Below are positions 34,307 through 45,270 of a stretch of 64,000 bases of DNA, one piece after another (the first letter of the stretch is position 1; the number at the start of each line of letters is the position of its first letter). The DNA comes from Aspidapion aeneum. Lineage: Eukaryota > Arthropoda > Insecta > Coleoptera > Brentidae. Below the pieces are notes generated by a model. That model was not told the DNA's origin, made no database searches, and saw only the letters and a list, made by a program, of their open reading frames with translations. The stretch lies in the NCBI GenBank assembly GCA_963576565.1, contig OY755039.1, positions 76,420,789 to 76,484,788 of the forward strand, written 5' to 3'. A program made the translations under genes and the position numbers.

Positions 34307-35082
34307 CAGTGGCGGCTCGTGACAGTAAAGTTTGTGAGTTCTGCCGATAGGGTATAAAAAATGCTATTTTTTTACAGTCTCCAGATCACGTGTCTATTAT
34401 AAAAAGTAAAAAATTTCTCTTGTAAAAATCCTTTTATACGATTTTCCCCGGCTTGAACCACACTTTACTATTAAAATATCGAGCAATGGCCGTCCTTCTT
34501 CTTTCAGTTTTAGTTTTTCTTCATAAGTAAAGAGAGAGAATTTTTTTTGCATTAATTAAATTATCCACCACATTAATTGTGACACAATTATACAAAAACA
34601 AACAACAAACACGTCTTCTAAATAAATAAATGCGCCCGCAAACACACAACGCTGAGCCCTCCCGCCCGTAATTGTCCTGGAACTGCAAGTTTTGCAGCTC
34701 TATTTTTGCCTAGATTTCGCTATCTAAACCCAGGAGCAAGTGCGGTGCGGGGCGAAGGAAGGGGTTCCTAGCCGAGCACACATCTCGTTAGCCGCCCAGG
34801 TACGTTGTGTTGCAATTTAGCAGCGCAACAATGCCAATAACTTCATTTAACCGACTGTGAAATGCGGCCTTCGGCGACGGCGCGCGGCATCATACTCAAT
34901 ACACGTACGCGATTTGAAGGCCTACTATACCAACACCGGACCGAAAATATACTGCTATTCCAATAATTTTAGAAATAAAGTATTTATATTAGAAAAATAG
35001 CAGCGGCTGAAAAATAGTCAAATAATGTGAAAATTTTTGGGGGTTCTGCAGCTCTGCAGCCCTTATGCACTAGCCGCCCCTG
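34307..35082. mobile_element. Complete hAT-type non-autonomous element (776 bp)
   Basis: Left end CAGTGGCGGCTCGTG, right end CACTAGCCGCCCCTG (13 of 15 bases pair). The 8-bp duplication TTTCTTAT lies at 34299-34306 and 35083-35090. There is no transposase. The interior is GC-richer than the neighbourhood near 34720-34930. Position 34707/34708 is the point at which units 1 and 2 break off. It is the only full copy in the window. Confidence 0.9.
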
Positions 35083-37136
35083 TTTCTTATCTATTTTTTA
35101 TTTAAATTTTTAATAAAAACTGCGTCAAACAAGTACTTATATGTAAAAACATATAAAAGAAAATATGGATAATACAAAAAAAAAATATAAAAACATAAGG
35201 TGTGTGACAACATTTTAAAGGAAATTTTAAGAAGAATTCGAAAATAAAGTAAAAAAAATATAACTTTGTGTTATATCTCGGAAACTAAACGTGGCAGACA
35301 AAATTTAGTTCGACAAGTGCATTAACTTTTAAAACCCCTACGAACAATCCACTTACACCAAATAGAAATTGAGAAAGAAAGAAGTTACTGGCTCCAATTC
35401 AAAATGCATACTTTTGCAAAAAACGGGTTGATATATCAAAATGCGGATTTTTACCAAAAATCTTGTCTTGAAATTGGAGGCTTGCAAAGGGTGGTTAGTT
35501 TTCCTTTAATTCCAGTAGCAGTACCCATTCCCATTTTATCTAAAAAGAAGGATAGTCCATAAAAAAAACAAATTTATTTAATATCTTTATAACCAAAGGT
35601 TTTATTTTAAAGAGAATGCAACAACTGTCAAACTGAAATTTACCTGTCACTTTTCAGCCGCGGCTCGTGCCGCAGGCCAATTGAAGCAGTACATTATATA
35701 CACCAGTATACAAAGTTATTAGTGACTTATTGGAATAAAACCTGACTTTAATTTAGAGTCGTCTTTATTTTGACACATTACACAGAAAACTAACAGCTGA
35801 CCTCTCAAAATGGACATACCAAAGCCAAATTTAATAATAAAGACGCTAACTTTCATTTAATAAATACCAACACTAATAAATCCGGTTTTTAAATACACAA
35901 AAGCCGAATTTTGAAGGAGAGCAGGTGCTTTTTGTATGTAAATCTGTCACTATAGGGTCGATTTTATTCCAATAAGTGTCGCCGCGGCACGCGCCGCCGA
36001 TGTCACATTTAGTTTTTGAGATATTACATATAATCATTATTTCTGTATAGAAAGAATCTTTTATTTTTTAATATTCTTTGTCTTTTTTTAATTTTAATTT
36101 AATGATTGTGTTAAAAAAAATGTTTTTTAATAAAAATTGAGTGTAATGTTATTTTAAACAAATTTTACGCCCATTTATCCAAATACCAAGTTTATTTAAT
36201 ATCTTAATAACTAAAGGTGACAGATGAAATTCACCTTGACAGAATTGATTATTTATTAGAAAATTTATAAAAAAGCAATTTACACCAAATAAAATTTTTA
36301 TAAATTAGGCAGCCTCTATAAATACAGACAAATTCCCATTGTAGCTGAAAAGCTACGAGCCCTATCAAGAAGCAATATTCAAAGACTTTTCGAAAATCGA
36401 GCCCAGGATATTAATATAGGAAAAGTGCCTATTATCGAATACTTTTTTCTTTTGGCCTATAAAAATTTTTTTTCAGCTATATATCAGAAGTACGTGTTGG
36501 CAAACAATTACGTAACCTATATTTTTCAATACTCTGAAATGCCAAATTTCAAACTTAATTCTTTTCTGAGACAGATAAAAATATATTTTGGAATACAAAA
36601 ATCACCATTTTAAAAATGGTGTCCTAATAACGGATAGGTGGTAGTCCCAATATCGCAAATTTGCGATATTTGGAACCCATAGTAAAGTTAGAGCTTTTGT
36701 ATTATACTTTTAAATCAGTTAAAACCATACACTAGCATAATTTTTTGCAATACAAAAGTAATTTGTCAACGCTTTAAAGTAAAAACAAAATTGGGAAACC
36801 CATAGTGTCCGACATTAGGGCATACATTATATGTAAGGTTATCAACCTTTTCAAAAAGACAAAACTGCACTAAACCTAATAGATTATACATCAAATAAAA
36901 CCTTACAATATGCTTAATCAAATGATGTATATCAAATTAATAATTTGTCTTACCTTCTAAGAATAAAGATTGCCTATAATCAGCAGCGGTAAAATTTTCG
37001 TGCACTATGATTTCACGTAAACAACTGAACAGCAAATAAAAACTTGCCGCAGAAATCTGTAATTTATGTAGAATCTGTACAGCTTGGTGTAAAATCGGTA
37101 CATGCACACGCAGGTAGATCGGACCAGTAGTTTAGG

Positions 37137-37137
<1 letters not shown>
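35083..37137. other. Intergenic DNA with hairpin repeats
   Basis: No gene is seen. From about 35650 to 36010 an imperfect inverted repeat has outer GC-rich ends (GCCGCGGCTCGTGCCGC and GCCGCGGCACGCGCCGC) and inner arms TTATTGGAATAAAACCTGAC / GATTTTATTCCAATAAGT. At 36649-36670 is a perfect 22-bp palindrome made of AATATCGCAAA and its complement. Diverged old repeats (CTCGGAAACTAAACGTGGCA near 35278) fill much of the rest. Confidence 0.45.

Positions 37138-37176
<39 letters not shown>
37138..37176. repeat. (TA)n microsatellite
   Basis: About 18 consecutive TA dinucleotides. The Ile-Tyr-rich open frames crossing it are artefacts. Confidence 0.9.
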
Positions 37177-37178
<2 letters not shown>

Positions 37179-37320
37179 CCTTTGCGATAATAGGCACCTT
37201 TCCTCCACTAGCTTTTATGTATCTCGGCTAGAAAAACTTAAAACTCCCAAAAAACATCAAACGTGGTCCACCCTGTACGTACTCTACTGGGTCTAATATC
37301 CCCCTTTGAAAAATCATCCC

Positions 37321-38010
37321 CTATTCACCCAATACGTTAAAGGTAGATTTCTTGTTTTGCCCTGAGCAAAGCCCAAATCAACCCTATTTTTAGTTTGTTG
37401 AAGTTGGCCTAGATGTCGCTAGAGTTACTAAAATTTAATCTGCTGAATATAGTGTAGAAGGGTGAAATATATGAGGTTATTAGGGGTTGGTTTTGGATAT
37501 TTTAGTGGTGTTTTGACTGCCTAAAAAATGGGAGCGACTATGAGTTCGACGCCCAAAAAAAACGTACAGTGATTTAAATTTTTAAAGGTATTCCCAATGA
37601 TTTCCAACTGATTACCAGTGATTCCCAATGATTACCAAATAATTTCCAGTGATTCCCAATGATTCCCATTCGCCCAATAGGTTAAAGGTAGATTTCTTGT
37701 TTTGCCCTGAGCACAGCCCAAATCAAGCTCGTTTTTAATTTGTTGAAGTTGGCCTAGATGTCGCCAGAGTTACTAAAATTAAACCTGCTGAATTTAGTGT
37801 AGAAGGGTGAAATATATTAGGTTATAAGGGGTTGGTTTTGGATATTTTAGTGGTGTTTTGAGTGCCTAAAAAAAGGGAGCGACTATGAGTTCGACGCCCA
37901 CAAAAACGTACAGTGATTTATATTTTTAAAGGTTTTCCCAATGGTTTCCAACTGATTACCAGTGATTCCCAATGATTCCCATTGATTCCCACTGATTACC
38001 ACCCATTAAT
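37321..38010. repeat. Two ~350-bp direct repeats with an internal 10-bp minisatellite
   Basis: The two units start near 37321 and 37673 at CCAATA(C/G)GTTAAAGGTAGA. Both contain GTTGAAGTTGGCCTAGATGT and end in a minisatellite of alternating GATTCCCAAT and GATTACCAGT words. The short words may have promoted the duplication. No gene. Confidence 0.75.
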
Positions 38011-38689
38011 TTGTTGAGGTTACAAACATTTAACAATTGAAATTTAAATTTGGTTGTATAAATAAAAGATTAACTAAAAATTTAGGTACATAAAATGAGG
38101 ACTCACCTACCTACTAAAAACACAAAACTAAAAATGTTAAAATGTTACATACCAAGAGAGGATCCAGAGGTGCTTCTCGGGGGGGCATTTTAGGTGACAT
38201 TCTCTGTTGGTAAAAAACGGTATATATTTTTTTAAGCAGCATTTTATTGAACTAGCCAGTGGTTGTAATTTCGATGATAATAACAATAGAGACTTTTATG
38301 CGCCGAATAACCATCGAAAACATAACTAGATAACGCAGTGTTTAGTGCCCTTGCTAATATACAAACATACCAGTGCCGTACCCACTAAATATTGATATCT
38401 AAAATTAAATTTTTCCTACTTACTTACTACGATATCGTAGTACCTATTGCGATCGTCAAAAAAAAACATTTTTTATTTTCACTCAAAATAAGTTATTGGG
38501 TCAAAAAAGGCCCAAATACCGTCTGGGACACCGATACCTCCAAAACCGATAAAACGACGTTAACCAAATTTGGCACCAAAATGTTGCGGCACTCGTGGAT
38601 AAAGCAATTAAATGTTGGTAGGTTTGCGCAACCCCCAAAAAATATAGGTAAAATAATAAAAGAACTTTTAATTATATATTTTTCCTACT
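38011..38689. other. Intergenic DNA, nothing recognised
   Basis: AT-rich, with a G7 run at about 38179. The open frame at 38392-38790 shows no domain and runs into palindromic repeat DNA, so it is not taken as a gene. Confidence 0.4.
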
Positions 38690-39194
38690 TGCGACCGTCA
38701 AACGCGTTTTTCCGCACCAATTTTCATGTGAAAAGTTCAACTTTCCGCATGCCGTGCGTAAAAAAAATTTTTCACGCACGGCGTGCGTAAAAGCTAGTTT
38801 GGCATGCGTGAAAATTTTTTTTACGCACGCTGTTTTTTTGTAAAAAATGATACTATTTGGACCAAATAGAAATTATAATAACAATAAAATATTACATTTT
38901 TATAATCGGTATAAATTCGAGCTAAATTTGTTGGTTTTATAACAGTATAAAATTATAATTTCATTTAGTAAAAATAACAAATATTAACGTTGGAAGTTCA
39001 AAATCTTCAATTTCAGCACAAATTCCAAAATCCATTTTAACGCCGCCAAGACAAATCAAACTAAAGAACTGACATCTGACGGTAAATATCAAATAAACTT
39101 GTCAGTGTCATCTAGTATATCAAGTGACATAAAAGCAATATATAGAGTGACTGCAATTTATATAAAACTTTAAATATATATTAGCGTGCGTAAA

Positions 39195-39646
39195 AGTAAT
39201 TACTTTCACGCACGCCGTGCGTGAAAAATACTTTTTCCTACTTGCGTGCGTAAAAGTGCACTTTTACGCACGCATCTGCGTGCGGAAAGTTGAACTTTCC
39301 GCACGCCGTGAATTTTAGGCCTAGTTAGACTTATTGACCCATTTATAAACTCAATTAAATTAAAAATGAGGCCTAATTAGACTTATTGACCCATTTATAA
39401 ACTCAATTAAATTAAAAATGAAAACAGAATTTGTTTTTTGCTGTTTTAATGTAAAAAATACCAAATATATTAAAATGTAAAACCAAGCTTTTTATGCAAC
39501 TAGGAAAAATTTTGTACCTAACTCTTGCGGAAAGTGCCTTTTCCGCCCTTGACGGCGTGCCCGAACTCCGCAAAGCGTCGTTCGGGCAACTGCCGTCGCG
39601 TGGGTAAAAGTATCACTTTCCGCACTAGTTAGGTAAATAACTATTT
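39195..39646 (+). repeat. Direct repeat, copy 1 (palindrome-rich element)
   Basis: Starts AGTAATTACTTTCACGCACG and ends AATAACTATTT. Inside, a 58-bp stretch containing GGCCTA and ATTAGACTTATTGACCCATT is itself duplicated in tandem (about 39317-39420). Confidence 0.8.
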
Positions 39647-40150
39647 TATACGACTGTCTTGTAAAAGGGGGTTTTGCGCACGGAGAACACGATCTGAAAA
39701 TGGCATTTTGCGCACGCTGTGTACATTTCTGCATACGGGTCTCCCGTCATTGTGATTTTTGTTGTTGTCACCCATCAATATAAGTTGGCTTAGTTCCGTA
39801 GCAACCGGCACTGCTCGTATGTTTTGTTGATTAGATACGTCAAAAAATTGTTGAATTTTTAAAGTTTTGTTGTAAAAATGTCGGAAATAAAAACAAGTTA
39901 AATTAAAATTTAATTTTTCTTTCTTTATTAGCAGTCGTATAAAAAATATTGTAAAAAACTCGTTTGAAAACCTCTTTGCACACTCCCTCGACTTGTAGAC
40001 CTCGCCTTCGGCTCGGTCTACCAAACTGTCTCGATCGTGTGCAAAGAGTCGTTTTCAAACCTTGTTGTTTAAATAACTATTCCGCACGCTAAATTTCAAA
40101 TTGAGTTTTAGGCCTAATTAGACTTAATTAGAAATAAATAAATTAAAGAA

Positions 40151-40601
40151 AGTAATTACTTTCACGCACGCCGTGCGTGAAAAATACTTTTTCCTACTTG
40201 CGTGCGTAAAAGTGCACTTTACGCACGCATTTGCGTGCGGAAAGTTGAACTTTCCGCACGCCGTGAATTTTAGGCCTAGTTAGACTTATTGACACATTTA
40301 TAAACTCAATTAAATTAAAAATGAGGCCTAATTAGACTTATTGACCCATTTATAAACTCAATTAAATTAAAAATGAAAACAGAATTTGTTTTTTGCTGTT
40401 TTAATGTAAAAAATACCAAATATATTAAAATGTAAAACCAAGCTTTTTATGCAACTAGGAAAAATTTTGTACCTAACTCTTGCGGAAATTGCCTTTTCCG
40501 CCCTTGACAGTGAGCCCGAACTCCGCAAAGCGTCGTTCGGGCAACTGCCGTTTCGTGCGTAAAAGTATCACTTTCCGCACTAGTTAGGTAAATAACTATT
40601 T
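40151..40601 (+). repeat. Direct repeat, copy 2 (palindrome-rich element)
   Basis: Same as copy 1, with a few substitutions (for example GACAGTGAGCCC for GACGGCGTGCCC) and one missing T in TGCACTTTACGC. Confidence 0.8.
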
Positions 40602-41050
40602 AAATTCCCACCAGAATTATGTACATTTATACGCTACCGCACCTCTTATATAACGCGCGCCGGCCACCCACAGTGACGTTTTGTTTTTATGCGTGGATTT
40701 CAAAGTCGTCCCGTAAAGATCAGTGAGGTTGCAGGTCGACTGCAAACCGATTGTTTATTTTGCATGCTAATTTCTTATTTTAATTTGTCGTGTAGTCCGT
40801 TTAAGTAAATCCCGATAGGTGTGTATTGAATGTTAATTTTGTAATATATTCCTTTTATTATTAAAGCTTGATCCGTATATCTGTGTGTTAAAAAATTGCG
40901 ATTCTCATTTGCAACCTCCAGATTTTTATTCTACGAGCCGCCACTGAGGAGAGGGCTGCAAAGGAACCACAGCAGCAAGATTTTGAAAGATTAGATTAGG
41001 AAAGTTCGTCAAATGCACTGTTTTTGAGTTATAAATTTTTTAAAAATCAT
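40602..41050. other. Intergenic DNA with a probable hAT terminus
   Basis: Near 40934-40949 the sequence CTACGAGCCGCCACTG resembles the right terminus of CAGTGGCGGCTCGT-type hAT elements. I could not place a matching left end or an 8-bp duplication. No gene. Confidence 0.35.
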
Positions 41051-41422
41051 ATCATAACAAAAACATTTCATGTAAAAAAAGCCAAGTACGCGAAAATGGC
41101 ATTCCGTAAAAAGAATTGAGATAAAAGTAAAGCCAGGTTCTCCAATACAAATTTCAAAATGAAAGGTTCTTACTAGTTTGGAAATGTTTTTTTAAACTTT
41201 GCTATTATACAGCCAAACTTCTTTGTGTTTAATTTAGCACTGCGCCTAAGAGTCATGTACAGCCGTAATAGCCAAGTTTAGTAAAACATTTCCAAACTAG
41301 TAAGAACCTTTCAGTTTGAAATTTGTATTGGAGAACTTGGCTTTACTTTTATCTCGATTCTTTTTACGAAATGCCATTTTCGCGTACTTGGCTTTTTTTA
41401 CATGAAACGTTTTTGTTATGAT
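41051..41422. mobile_element. 372-bp hairpin MITE
   Basis: Arms of about 145 bp (41051-41197 and 41275-41422) are inverted copies with very few differences. They begin ATCATAACAAAAACATTTCA and carry GCCAAGTACGCGAAAATGGC. The central loop is about 75 bp. No coding capacity; superfamily unknown. Confidence 0.8.
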
Positions 41423-41469
41423 TTCACATCTTTTTTAAAGGAATTGAATAATATTTAATGTTTAAAGAG

Positions 41470-42460
41470 GTAAAATATGCGAAATATTGTTCAAAACTTT
41501 TGCAATGCCTTAGTTATAATTTTGAGGTTTTTTAACTTTTTCCCATGGTTTTATCATAGTTCTTATCAGCCTTCCAAAGCTCAGCTCTCTAGCGTTTCTG
41601 AAAGTGGACAATGCTACTTTTACATAACTTTACTTGTATATAGGGAAGAAGTCAATCAAAATTTTCGTGTTTTTAAATTTTTTCTATAGTTTTATCATAG
41701 TTTCTATCAGTCTTCCAATGCTCAGCTCTCTAGCGTTTCTGGAAGTGGGTAATGTTACTTTTACATAACTTTACAATTAGAGGGGCTCTCCTCCCCTCTA
41801 AATGAAAATTTTGGGGATTTTAAATTTTTTCCCATGGTTTTATCATAGTTTCTATCAGCCTTCCAAAGCTCAGCTCTAGCGCAATGTTACTTTTATATAA
41901 ATTTAAATTTACAGGAGAGGGAAGTAAATTAAAATGTTGGTATTTTTAAATTTTTTCCTATAGTTTTATCACAGAGTCTTTCAGTTTTAAAAAGCTCAGC
42001 TCTCTAGCGTTTCCGAAAGTGGGCAGTGTTACATTTACATAACTTTACATTTAAAGGGGAGGAAATTAGGTTTTTACAATTTTGGGGTGTTTTAATTTTT
42101 TTTGTAGCTTTATAATAGTTCCTATCGGCCTTCCAAAGCTCAGCGCGCTAGCGTGTTTGGAAATGGGCAAACTTACTTTTACATAACTTTACATTTATAG
42201 GGGAGGGAAGTAAATTAGAATTTTGGGGTGTTTTAATTTTTTCCTATAGTTTTATCATAGTTCCTATCAGTCTGTCAAAGCTCAGCTCTCTAGCATTTCC
42301 GGAAGTGGGCAATGTTACTTTCACATAGCTTTACATGTATAGGGGACGGACGTAAATTAGAATGTTGGGATTTTTTTATGTTTTCCAGGGGTTTGTTTAT
42401 AATTTCTATCAGTCTGCCAAATTTCAGATTTGTAGCATGTCTGGAAGTACAGTAGAATTT
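41470..42460. repeat. ~143-bp tandem array, about 6.5 diverged units
   Basis: The words GTTTTATCATAG, TATCAGCCTTCCAAAGCTCA, CTCTCTAGCGTTTC and TTACATAACTTTAC recur with spacings near 143 bp (41549, 41690, 41838, 41962, 42105, 42248, 42393). Units differ by roughly 10-20%. Immediately downstream (42478-42700) is a GAGTGCGTGAGTCAGTGAGT word followed by TTTCGTAACTAC, a combination common beside insect transposable elements. Confidence 0.8.
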
Positions 42461-43919
42461 TGATGATCTATACATGAGTGCGTGAGTCAGTGAGTGGCAA
42501 TTTCAACGTTTTTTGAAATTTCGTAACTACTTTATGGAATCCCATGAAACTTGAAGGGGTTGTTAACTCTATGAAGATCTACAACTGTGCAGAGTTTGAG
42601 ATTCGTAGCTCATTCCGAAGTAGAGTTTTAAATGTTTCAAGAAAAGATGGTACGGCAGCGCGATCTTGGCGAGGCACTGCCGTGCCCTCAGATAAAAAAA
42701 TACAAAAAATAAACTTTTGTTTTTATTCGTAAGTTGAGGACAAACCAGGAAAAGAAGCTTAATTTTTCTTGGCTTCAGTTTATTTTCCTGGTTTGTTCTC
42801 AACCCACGGATTATTGATAGGATACAAAATGAGCTTAAAAAAATAAAAGAGTTTCAAAAATAATAGGAATTGTGTGTTTAACTCAGCACAATGCAGCAGC
42901 ATAATTTGCTGTTGCATTGTTAAAACAATTTATAAGAAAAATATCTGGTTTTATGATTTTTCATTCCCACAGAGCACAAAAATCACATCAACGTTAAATT
43001 ACCATGAACAAAAATAACAAAGTTTTTTTTACTTGAAAACAACCTCATACCACGTTATATTTATTTTGTTAAATCTACATGCTTAAAGATAACTTAAAAA
43101 CAAGGAGAAATCAAGCTATAAAAATGTACTTTCTGCTAAAGTTTCTGGTGTTGTGAATATAATGTGTTTTTTACCCTCGTTATTTTCATGTACCAAATTC
43201 ACACTTGAAAAGTCCTCCACAACATGCTCTAAAACGCCACTAGATTAAGACTTCTCAAACCTACTAACTTTCTGCGTCTTTTTTGGTCACGTTTTTTTAA
43301 TAACATTATTTTAACTTAAAAGAGACGAGAAAGGAAGTTACAAAAGTTCACTAGTTTAAGACTACAACACTTCAAGACAATTTTAAAGATGGCGCTCAAG
43401 ATATCTATCTATCTATATACATTTTTTTTTAAAAGCTAAACAAGATTTTTTAACAGTAAACACTTTCACAGAATATTAATGTGTGTTTATCAGGTTAATA
43501 ACAGATGCGTCGTGATCGTGAAGGATCAGGGATCAGTTCCTTAAAAGGTTTTTGGAGTTTAGAGGCCAAAGCACTGCCTGGTAGATTTTGTCAAAGTGAA
43601 AAATCCCGACAATAGGTGGCGCTTCAGCTAGTAAAATCTCAAAAATATTAAGTAGAAAAGCCATGCAAGTCGCGTTTTAAAATTCATGTAGAAAAGGCGT
43701 GAATCTAATGTGATTTTAACGTTGATAAAAATCACTTAAAACTAACGTAAAAACATTGCTATTTTAATTTGATAATGGCGTTATTACAACGGAGTTTTTA
43801 GCAACGATATTTTTTAAAACGTTAATGAATGACCTATTAAGCTTGTTTTCTAGCAGCTTTTAAAATCAACGTTTTTTTTTTCTCACGCCTTTTTTACGTG
43901 TTAAACACGTGATTGTGCT
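42461..43919. other. Intergenic DNA, no gene recognised
   Basis: AT-rich. A short inverted pair AAACCAGGAAAAGAAGCTTA / near-complement lies at about 42738-42800. Imperfect AACGTTAAAATC words around 42970-43890 suggest an old dispersed repeat. Open frames are short and featureless. Confidence 0.35.
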
Positions 43920-45015
43920 ATGTGGGTAATATTTCAAGTTTGAGACAAATCGGTTAGTAAATAAGAAAATCCGCCATTTTACATCGGCATTTTGATTTTT
44001 ATAAGTTTGAGTAAAAAATTTTGTTAAATGACCTCAAGCAATGTAATATTTCAAGTTAAGTATTGTTCGTACTCGTCTTAGTCTTTTGTTTTTGATTAGT
44101 CTTTGTCCTTTGATTAGTCTTAGCTGTCTTAAATACTCGTCTTTTGTTTTTGATTAGTCTTAGTCATAACCCACTGAAAAAAAAATCAATTTCAATAAAA
44201 AGGCCCCTTTTCAAAAGTCATTTTCTACACAAAACAATCTTATATAACCTAATTTGTGCACGAAACACAGACACGAAAGAACAAAAGCGAAAAAGAAAAT
44301 AAAAACAAATAAAATTTTGAGGTTATGTTGAGATTTTCTGTTAAAAACATGATTAATGGCGGTAAATTCAAGATTTCGGCCGCGCGCTTGCGCTCTTCGG
44401 ACGCCCTGTAAAAAAAACAACAAATATCAGCTGATGTCTGTCACTCGTCTTAGTCGTTGTCCTAAGGATTGAGAGTTGACAACTCTTAAGACAAAGACTA
44501 ATCAAAAACAAAAGCAAAAACATTGTATGAACACTCCCATAAGAAACAGTGGTTTTAACTTTCTTATGACAAGACATATGACTAAACCAAGACAAAAGAC
44601 TAGACAAAAGACGAGTATGAACGATCCATTAAAGACAAATCGGTTAGTAAATAAGAAAATCCGCCATTTTGGATCGGCCATTTTGATTTTTTTAAGCTTG
44701 AGTAAAAAATTTTGTTAAATTACCTCAAGCAATGTAATATTTCAAGTTTCAGACAAATCGGTTTGTACATAAGAAAATTCACCGTTTAGGATCGACCATT
44801 TTGATTTTTTTAAGTTTGAGTAAAAAAATTTCTTAAATGACCTCAAACAATGTAAGTTTAAGACAAATCGGTTCGTAATTAAGAAAATCCGCCATTTTGG
44901 ATTCGCCAATTTGAGTTTTTTAAGTGTTATGATAAAACTGTATTAAGTGTTCTCAGGCACTGCAAACTCTCAAGTTTAAGACAAATCGGTTTAAAAATAA
45001 AGAAATCCGCCATTG
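43920..45015. repeat. ~113-bp tandem array split by a TTAA element
   Basis: Units with GACAAATCGGTTAGTAAATA, AGAAAATCCGCCATTTT, GAGTAAAAAATTTTGTTAAA and ACCTCAAGCAATGTAATATT occur at about 43932 and then at 44632, 44752, 44860 and 44970. The gap between the first and second is an insertion. Neighbouring units are diverged, so the array is old. Confidence 0.75.
44060..44628. mobile_element. TTAA-flanked non-autonomous element (569 bp)
   Basis: TTAA lies at 44056-44059 and 44629-44632. Imperfect inverted ends read GTTCGTACTCGTCTTAGTC on the left and GACGAGTATGAACGATCC on the right. Inner CTTTTGTTTTTGATTAGTCT words also pair with their complement near 44500. Precise TTAA duplication suggests piggyBac-type mobilisation. 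No transposase is present. Confidence 0.65.
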
Positions 45016-45185
45016 TTGTAATAAAAAATGTAAATTGTAGTGTTACCAGGAAACCAAACACTACATCTACCTAATTTCAACACAGACTTGATGGATTTAA
45101 CTTTATTTAACAAAACCAAAATTTCAAGAAAAGTGCGTAAATGTATTTTGTTTTTCATCTGCACATTTTATCGAAAAAAAATTTT

Positions 45186-45270
45186 TTAGTCCGGCGCCGA
45201 GCTGGCCCGGCACCCAGTTGGCCCGGCGCACAGTTGGCGACGCCCAGTTGGCGGCGCCCAGTTGTCCTAG
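45186..45270. repeat. GC-rich minisatellite
   Basis: About five units of a 13-16-bp word (CCCAGTTGGCCCGGCG, then shorter CCCAGTTGGCGGCG forms). It stands out in AT-rich surroundings. The minus-strand open frame across it is repetitive. Confidence 0.7.

Larger units (their letters stand above)
26546..34707. repeat. Tandem unit 3 of the triplication, with an extra hAT insertion
   Basis: The unit is 8162 bp. Subtracting the 1201-bp hAT element and one 8-bp duplication at 32161 leaves 6953 bp, matching units 1 and 2. At its right edge (34707) the sequence does not jump back to ACAATATT but continues into the rest of the hAT element, so this is the original right boundary. Confidence 0.9.
38690..40601. 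mobile_element. Palindrome-rich DNA element with 452-bp direct repeats
   Basis: Short palindromes of the GCGTGCGTAAAA / TTTTACGCACGC and GCGGAAAGTTGAACTTTCCG type are scattered throughout. Two direct repeats at 39195-39646 and 40151-40601 (about 98% alike by eye) enclose 504 bp. The end ACTAGTTAGGTAAATAACTA recurs inverted and diverged near 56510. The 504-bp spacer has a long imperfect hairpin at about 39960-40060 (GTTTGAAAACCTCTTTGCAC and its near-complement). No transposase is visible and the superfamily is unknown to me. Confidence 0.6.

Noticed and set aside
37005..37296. Ile-Tyr-rich open frames on both strands
   Set aside because: They are readings through the (TA)n microsatellite.
38392..38790. 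132-codon open frame
   Set aside because: No domain, biased composition, and its end lies in the palindromic GCGTGCG repeat.
39195..40601. 452-bp direct repeats considered as LTRs of a retrotransposon
   Set aside because: Only 504 bp lie between them, with no TG/CA ends, primer-binding site, polypurine tract or gag-pol frame.
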